DNA of 64,000 bases from Sphagnum magellanicum (taxonomy: Eukaryota; Streptophyta; Sphagnopsida; Sphagnales; Sphagnaceae): the NCBI GenBank assembly GCA_021904315.1, contig CM038910.1:18352001-18416000 (forward strand). The letters are read 5' to 3'. The notes under the pieces are model-generated. The model worked only from the letters and a program-made list of their open reading frames with translations. It was not told the origin of the DNA and did not search any database. Within the stretch, counting starts at the first letter, position 1. Each line of letters opens with the position of its first letter. The position numbers were made by a program, and so were the translations under genes. This document shows, piece by piece, positions 57,989 through 64,000 of the stretch.

Positions 57989-60742
57989 CTCAACAACTGG
58001 AGGCCTATAACGCTGCTTGGCAACGTTTACAAAATTCTGGCCAAGGTTCTCGCCAGAAGATTCCAAGCGGCCCTCCCGAACATCATCAGACCCAACCAAA
58101 TTGGTTTTGTGGAAGGGAGATCAATCCTAGACAACGTCTTCATGGCGCAAGAAGCCCTGGGCTGGGCCGAAGAAAGCAACCAAGATCTAGTTCTCCTACT
58201 ACTAGATTTTGAGAAGGCATTTGATCGGATCGAATGGAATTTCCTATTCACCGCACTGGAAAAGCTAGGATTCAAAGACATTTGGATTCGTTGGGTGAGC
58301 TCTCTCTACAAAGAGGCAACCTCAGCCATCAAGATGAATGGCGAGTTAGGGCCAGACTTCCAGCTAGCCAGATCAGTGAGACAAGGATGCCCCCTGGTGC
58401 CTTATATATTCATTTTCGCTACGGACGTATTGGGGTACATGCTGGCCGACCCCAAATATGGGATAGAAGGCCTCTCCCTTCCGAAGGGTGGCCTCATCAA
58501 AGACCAGACCTTTGCGGATGACACGACACTTTATCTCAAAAGGACTCCCCCCAACCTAGACAAGCCCCAAAGAGTGTTAAAGTTATTTAGCTCAGCCTCA
58601 GGCGCAAGAATCAACTGGCACAAGTCGGCGGCCATCTAAACAAGCAAGAACGTGCGGACCTAGCAATGGGGAATCGACGTCGGACTCAAATGGGTTCCGG
58701 ACGGAGAAGGTATTAGATACCTGGGAATACAAGTAGGCTCCCATCTCCCCCCAGAGGCGAATTTTGACAAGATGATGATGGTTCTAAAAAGCAAACTGAT
58801 CAATTGGAGCCACAATCAATTGTCCCTGGCCGGAAGGATCCTGGTAGCCAACCAGGTTCTTTTGGCCTCCATGTGGTACATTGCCGCGTGTTGGAACCCC
58901 AACCCCCGAATGACCACGCAGATCAGAAGAGTGGTAAGGAACTTCATATGGGGCGGCAAGGATGTTCCAGCACGCGCCAAAGTCAAATGGGACACCCTGA
59001 CACTCTCAACCACTCAAGGGGGGCTAGGAATCATTGATCCCAAGGCCCAATCCAAGGCCTTCCTGGCCAAATTGCTGATTAAAGGGCTCGCCCCGGGAAG
59101 AGAGCCTTGGAAAGAACTCATCCGGCATAAGGCCGACCAGATCTGGCTTCCCATCCACAGCAAGGGACCCAATATCCCAGACGTCAATTAGATCTTCGCC
59201 GCGCCGAAGGTCAAAAGGATTCCATGCTCAATATGGAAGAGCATAATCGGAGCTTGGATGAAGGTGAGGCCGGGCCTAACCAAGGAGAAACCATCCAACA
59301 TCGCGGAAATCTTCATGCAACCAATATTCGGCAATCCTCTAATTCTCAACAAAAGCGGAACTCCGCTAGGCCTGGGCGGATCGAAGGACGGGAGCGCCTT
59401 CATGAGAGCCGGCTGCTCCCGAACACAGGATCTCTGGAACCCGGGAGCTCAAACTTGGAAAAGCCTCGCAAAGCTCGGAATGAGCTACCATACATCGAAC
59501 AGGCAATGCAAAGAAACCATCATAGCCAGCATTCCTTGGTGCCTAGCTAAAAGCTCCAACACTCCGAAAGAAGGAGATTAGGTAAACAACCCCACCCCCT
59601 CCTCAGGAGCTCCCCTCGACTGGATCTACTTCGTGCTCAACGCAACCCCAAGCCAAACCAAAGCCATCGAATTCAAAAGAAATGCTCCCAGTGGACACAT
59701 TCAGGCCTCCACCAACCAGGTAATCACCATCGCCACCGGCAACCTCCTTCTGGTCATAATCTTATCCTAAGAAAAGCCCCAGGGCCTTCTTCAAGATCGC
59801 CAAGGAGCTGAAGACCCCCAGCAAGAAGACCCTAATCTTTTGGATCTTCGAAACCAGCTTCATCCAAGATCTCCCCTGGGCAGGGGAGTGGCATTGGCGC
59901 ACCTCCCCGCTGCTCGGGGACACGCCCTTCTTCAGCTACACCGCCAAAAGAGGCTACATCAACACCCGGAAATCCTCGCACACCCCGCACATGATCACTT
60001 TCATCCAAGGCCTCAACCTTCGGAACACCTCAACTCCACAAGCCATCACCAGAATATGGCATAGCGCCCACCCAAAAAAAGTGAGCACCCTCATTTGGCT
60101 CACCCTCAACCAGGGCCTCCAAGTCGGCTCCTAGCTCAAACTCATGGGCCTCCCCCCTCAATGCAAGGTATGCAGCTTGGGCGCCGAGGAGACCCCGCAA
60201 CACTACCTCCTCGATTGCCTAAGGGCCCAAATCGTCTGGAAAGCCTACGAACGCATTTGGGCCGAATGGAAAACCCACCGAAACCTCGCGCCCTCCTGGC
60301 CTTTCATGCTTCTCGGTGAAGTCGCCTTGGAACACGAAGACGACCCCCCCGGCCTCCTCGCGTATCACACTGGCGGCTTCACTTACCCCCGCCAACCCTT
60401 CGACATCCTCCGTAGCTTCATCCTTTACCATCTCTGGTCGAAAAGATGTAGAAAACACTTTGATGATCAATACTCCCTTCGCAAAGTCCTGCTCGATGCC
60501 TGGGTGGCGACGGTGGAGGTCGGTATGGCCACTTGGAAGGCCATTAGATCTCACCGTCCGGCCAAGGACCCGGATACTCAGCTTAGCATTGAGCTTGCCT
60601 TTAGGAAAGAATGGCTTCATCTGAACATTCTTGGAACGGACAATGCCACCATCAAATGGCATTACCTCCCCCCCATGTACTTCCTTAATTATTCTAATGT
60701 TTGAAGGGGCTGTTGCCTCCCTCCCCCTCTCCGGGGTTCTAC
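57989..60742 (+). mobile_element. 5'-truncated L1-type LINE, decayed
   Basis: Only the reverse transcriptase half and C-terminal part of ORF2 remain. The element begins abruptly inside the domain, typical of incomplete reverse transcription. CTGTGACTCGTCGCA at 57974-57988 and CTGCGACTCGTCGCA at 60743-60757 (one mismatch in 15) are a candidate target-site duplication that fits the truncation point exactly. No poly-A tail stands before the right copy, which is unusual. Confidence 0.75.
57992..60704 (+). pseudogene. LINE ORF2 fragment: reverse transcriptase and zf-RVT region
   Basis: The frame opens with NNWRPITLLGNVYKILAKVL, then GFVEGRSILDNVFMAQEALG, LLLLDFEKAFDRIEW, VRQGCPLVPYIF and FADDTTLYL (58511-58537), the RT motifs of L1 LINEs with the catalytic FADD intact. 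LAGRILVANQVLLASMWYIA and FIWGG follow. Stops fall at 58637, 59189, 59579 and 59768; the frame moves one step near 59775 and continues with WHWRTSPLLGD. A further stop lies at 60132. CKVCSLGAEETPQHYLLDC (60165-60221) is the zf-RVT zinc motif. The endonuclease is absent. The product would prime cDNA on nicked target DNA. Confidence 0.9.
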
Positions 60743-61217
60743 CTGCGACTCGTCGCAAATGAGATGCTCCTTTTGCTTGTTCCTCTTGCTCTCGTGACAT
60801 GCCACTGGCGATGGGAGCTCTCTGCTGTCTGGACGTGTATCAGAGAGGCTCATGATTCTCTTGTCCGAATGCACCTTTTTTTAGATGATTCTTAAGCGCT
60901 TCTTCTCAACAATGATGGAAATCTGCTCAGAAGCTGCTGATCCTCAGACCACCAAGCTTAACAAGTTCGTTTTGGTAGCTCATAGGATTAGGAAAGTTAG
61001 ATGTAGTGTGCGACCGGGACTCAGCAAATTCAAACTAAGACCAAAGAACGTCGGCGGCGCCCAAGCCTCCTCTCCAACGAGCAAAAAGAACTTACTTGCA
61101 GCCAACGGCTCTATTGATCCGGCATGGCCAGAACTCTACAAAGCTCCTGCCAAACCGATCTCTCTCCATTCTGGGGAAACGATCTGTAAGGAGGGAAGGA
61201 TTGCGAGTTCAGAAAAG

Positions 61218-61612
61218 GCGAATTCGATTGCTCTCCAGGATCGGTCGAGACTCTAGCAAACAAGCAAGGAAGCACAAGCTCTCTTACTCAGGAGCGATGG
61301 CGGACCACGAGGAGAGCTTCTCCAACGGTCATCTTCGCCAATCGCTCCTCTGGAGTCGCGACGAAACTCCCAGAGAGCAAGATTGAAAGCTTTGACGAAC
61401 TGCGCACCCCTCAGGCGAATTCGATCGCTCTCCAGGATCGGACGAGACTCCAGCAAACAAATAAGGAAGCGTAAGCTCTCTTGCTCAGGAGCGATGGCGG
61501 ACCACGCGGAGAGCTTTTCCAACGGTCATCTTCGACATCCACTTCTCTAGACGTCATGACGAAACTCCCGAAGAGTAAGATCAAATGCTCTGACGGACCT
61601 TGCACCCATCAG
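61218..61612 (+). repeat. Two tandem leader units of about 197 bp
   Basis: GCGAATTCGATYGCTCTCCA starts at 61218 and 61415. GGAGCGATGGCGGACCACG, GAGAGCTTYTCCAACGGTCA and GACGAAACTCCC recur at the same offsets. The likely ORF1 start codon (61556) lies inside the second unit. Confidence 0.85.
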
Positions 61613-63511
61613 GTACTTTCGAAAGGATCCTCTCCTCATCCCCGCAAGTCAGATTTATTCTCTGCATCTGCTGGTCTTGGAAGAGGCTCGGAGAACTCGG
61701 AAGCTGCTGCAGCCAGGCAATCGAAGAGGGAAGACCTCTCCGCTGCCAGAGCAAAAGCACCGAGAGTGAGAAGCTCACAACATAAGAACTCGATCAACTC
61801 AGTGACGACCCCCTCCCTCCACCCTCTGATCGCGCAACCAGGCAACGGGACAAGTGCTGACTTCCCCGAAGGGGAGGCAACCCAAGGCCCATCGCCAGTC
61901 GATTATAATCTGGAAATTGAGGCGGATTTTCCGAAGGATTTGGTGCTGACGATGCAAGAAAACACTGCTAAGAAAGCAAGGCGAACCGTAATTGGTAGAA
62001 ATTTAGGGGGCAGAGCAACCTTCAAGACGCTGCTCGATTGTCTCAAACTTCACCTCTCGGCCCCTTTCGTCTCGGTTACTCTCCTCGCAAGGGGATACTT
62101 TGAGATTTTGCTCGAAGATGAGGAGGGCGCGAAGGCCACCAGACAACTGACGGCAGTCGAATGGAGTGGCTTGGGTCTCTCTTTCTCACAATACATCCCG
62201 AACTTCGACGCAAGCTCGCAAGGAGCAGAAGCTCAACTTACTCACGCTATCAAGGTGCAGTTCCCCGACTTGCACGAATAATTTCGGAACACAAGAGCCC
62301 TGACCATCATGGCCAGCAAGCTCGGGGAGGTCCTAGAAATTGAAGCAACCGATTCTTATATCAAAAGGTTAGCCGGGCCCATGATAACAATCGAGCTAAG
62401 AGATATCTCCAAGCTTCCTGGCTACATTAGAATTCCGTCAATGGCGAAAGGAGCTGAGACCAACGACAGGGTAGCACAAAAAATTCTATACTCTGGACTA
62501 CCAAATCAGTGTAGAAAATGTAGGCGATTCGGCCATCACGCCCAGATCTGCACCATCAACAGAAGTAAACCCTGGGAAGGGGTGCCACCATCCAACGGCC
62601 CCCTCTCCATAAGTGGAACAGATGGAAAGAAGTCAGGAGGAAGAGCTTCTCAGCCAAAGCAGGATCAGGTTGGCAGACAGCCTCGACCTCAAAATGTCAG
62701 GAGCAACCAAACGCGCACTCGAAAGAACCCGTTGCACTTAGAAGCTCGCAGCTAATTAAAGCACCCCACCGATTCAGCCATCGCCAATTGCTCCGATAAG
62801 CTCCATAGAGCAGAAATACAACCAAGGGGTTCAAGCCAGATCGAAGTACTAGGGAGCTCAAAAGTTAATCACGTCATGACAAAACTTGCAAGCTCCCCAG
62901 GTCTCAATCACGACAGGCCTAGTCTAGTGACCAGAAGGCATCCAGAAAGCACCTACACATCCAAAGCAAAGCTCAATTTTAGTTTTCGAGAGGCAAACAA
63001 CCACCAGGCTCCTTACTCAGCTGCAAACACAAACCCGTTCGCGGCTCTGGAGGCTGTCAACCCAGAAGTTGAGGACGCAAAGGATAATCAAGAGGATCTG
63101 AGGGAAAGCTGGACCTTCTAAGGAAGAAAGAAGCACACTCCTAGGATCGCCTCGCCAAGGCAGGCCCTGCTTCAGTCCCCAACTCCCACCCCAAACCATG
63201 AAGTCACACCAGGGGGAAGAAGGAAACGAATGCACTCAGAAGTACATCGCTCCTATTTCACCTCCCTAAGCATCTCTGTACCACCAAGCCAAGAGCACGC
63301 CAAAACAAGGATCTGGCCGGTTTTGTCCAGAGAAAAAAATGACCAGAAAGAGATTTTAGTATACGCCAGGAACAATTCCCCGCCGAGCCTCACGCTTAAC
63401 ATCAGGATCACGGGCTCGTCAAAGGAAGAATGGACCCATGCATCCGCCCTTGCAAATATCACCCAGAGCATCGAATCAGAGCTCGAGGACAAGTCCTCAA
63501 ATACAATCTAA
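61556..63511 (+). pseudogene. LINE ORF1 (DUF4283-like domain and CCHC knuckle), interrupted
   Basis: From ATG 61556 one frame runs to 63511, broken only by stops at 62279, 62753, 63119 and 63509, with no frameshift needed. Residues about 120-290 resemble the DUF4283 domain of plant L1 ORF1 (FVSVTLLARGYFEILLEDEE, then TIMASKLGEVLEIE and GYIRIPSM). CRKCRRFGHHAQIC at 62512-62553 is a CCHC knuckle, and NPFAALEAVN near 63031 is a phrase common in plant LINE ORF1 tails. It would bind LINE RNA. The TAA at 62279 is a plausible CAA change. Confidence 0.75.
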
Positions 63512-64000
63512 ACCTCAAGGATCGCCTCTCCTTGGAATGGAATTGGCAAGAAGAACAGACCAGAGGAGGATGGGAATGCACCATACTCGCACACATCAGC
63601 ACTGGCACCAGCGCCATCAGTGTGAAGAATAAAAGACACCTCCACTGGAGGATGTCTGATTCCTTAACAAACATGAACAATGACATTGAGTTCTCGGGCC
63701 CGGCACATACTCTTTTGTTGAAATCCAGCCCCGTAAGCACAGACCGCCAAGTACGCAAAAGCGCGTCAGCCAGCCTGTTGGCATCCCCTCAAACAATTAG
63801 GAAAAAAGATTCATCAAGCTTGACCTCTCCAAACTGGAGCCCCCGTGCACGGTTACTCCTCTCAGCTCTGCGGATGACCAAGAAGCCCAAGGAGCAGGCC
63901 AGGAGGAAGTAGGTCAAACTGCGTGCACAGATATGGGATTGATCGGCTCACCAGCCGCCCAGAACCCACACACGCATGTTTGAAAAAACCCTCACCCTGG
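63512..64000 (+). other. LINE sequence after ORF1, reading in another frame
   Basis: A frame overlapping the ORF1 end continues to 63912 with NLKDRLSLEWNWQEEQTRGG and ECTILAHIST. It may be the shifted C-terminal part of ORF1 or the spacer before ORF2. No endonuclease motif is reached within the window. Confidence 0.4.

Larger units (their letters stand above)
60758..64000 (+). mobile_element. Second LINE, 5' part (leader and ORF1), cut by the window end
   Basis: It has the same orientation as the first LINE and begins somewhere between 60758 and 61217. A leader with tandem 197-bp units is followed by ORF1 with a CCHC knuckle. ORF2 would lie beyond 64000. The G+C content is far above the AT-rich average of the window, like the first LINE. 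Confidence 0.7.

Noticed and set aside
60219..60800. Minus-strand frame of 193 codons over the LINE end
   Set aside because: It overlaps the LINE ORF2 C-terminus with its zinc motif and shows no recognisable motif itself.

Overview
This window is nuclear DNA from a land plant. It has intron-containing genes with GT-AG splice sites, a plant-type glyoxal oxidase, plant L1-type LINEs and a Ty3/gypsy element, all set in very AT-rich repeat-laden DNA. The two real genes and the LINEs are clearly richer in G+C than their surroundings. The genome is evidently large and repeat-rich. I favour a non-flowering lineage (lycophyte, fern, gymnosperm or bryophyte) but cannot name a species from sequence alone.

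Only two loci look like intact host genes. At 9012-10998 a four-exon gene encodes a 455-residue protein with two membrane segments around a sensor-like outer domain and no recognisable output domain. At 52603-54438 a two-exon gene encodes a 550-residue secreted glyoxal oxidase with every copper-radical ligand in place. Three decayed copies of an FCP1-like HAD phosphatase gene lie at 2-313, 14590-15180 and 15540-17167.

The most notable element is a decayed Ty3/gypsy retrotransposon at about 29922-38820. Besides gag, protease, reverse transcriptase, RNase H and a D,D35E integrase it carries two domains that act on chromatin. One is a complete cytosine-5 DNA methyltransferase domain between protease and reverse transcriptase. 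The other is a PHD finger directly after the integrase. The element therefore once combined a DNA methylation writer and a likely histone-tail reader on one polyprotein. It is now full of stop codons, and all those inside the methyltransferase and PHD regions are TAG.

The right end (57989-64000) holds two LINEs in the same orientation. The first is a 5'-truncated ORF2 bracketed by a candidate target-site duplication. The second is a 5' portion with tandem 197-bp leader units followed by ORF1, and it runs off the window.

The rest is AT-rich DNA with unusual local structure: a 49-bp-period array of GC-rich palindromes (13690-14155), a 116-bp inverted repeat with 97% matching arms (4363-4716), a 119-bp tandem repeat (18190-18735), three distant arrays sharing the word TTTAGCCAA, a hAT-like MITE candidate (44107-44556), tRNA-derived SINE-like pieces, a microRNA-like foldback (11613-11700) and many microsatellites. 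No rRNA gene, functional tRNA gene or CRISPR array was seen.
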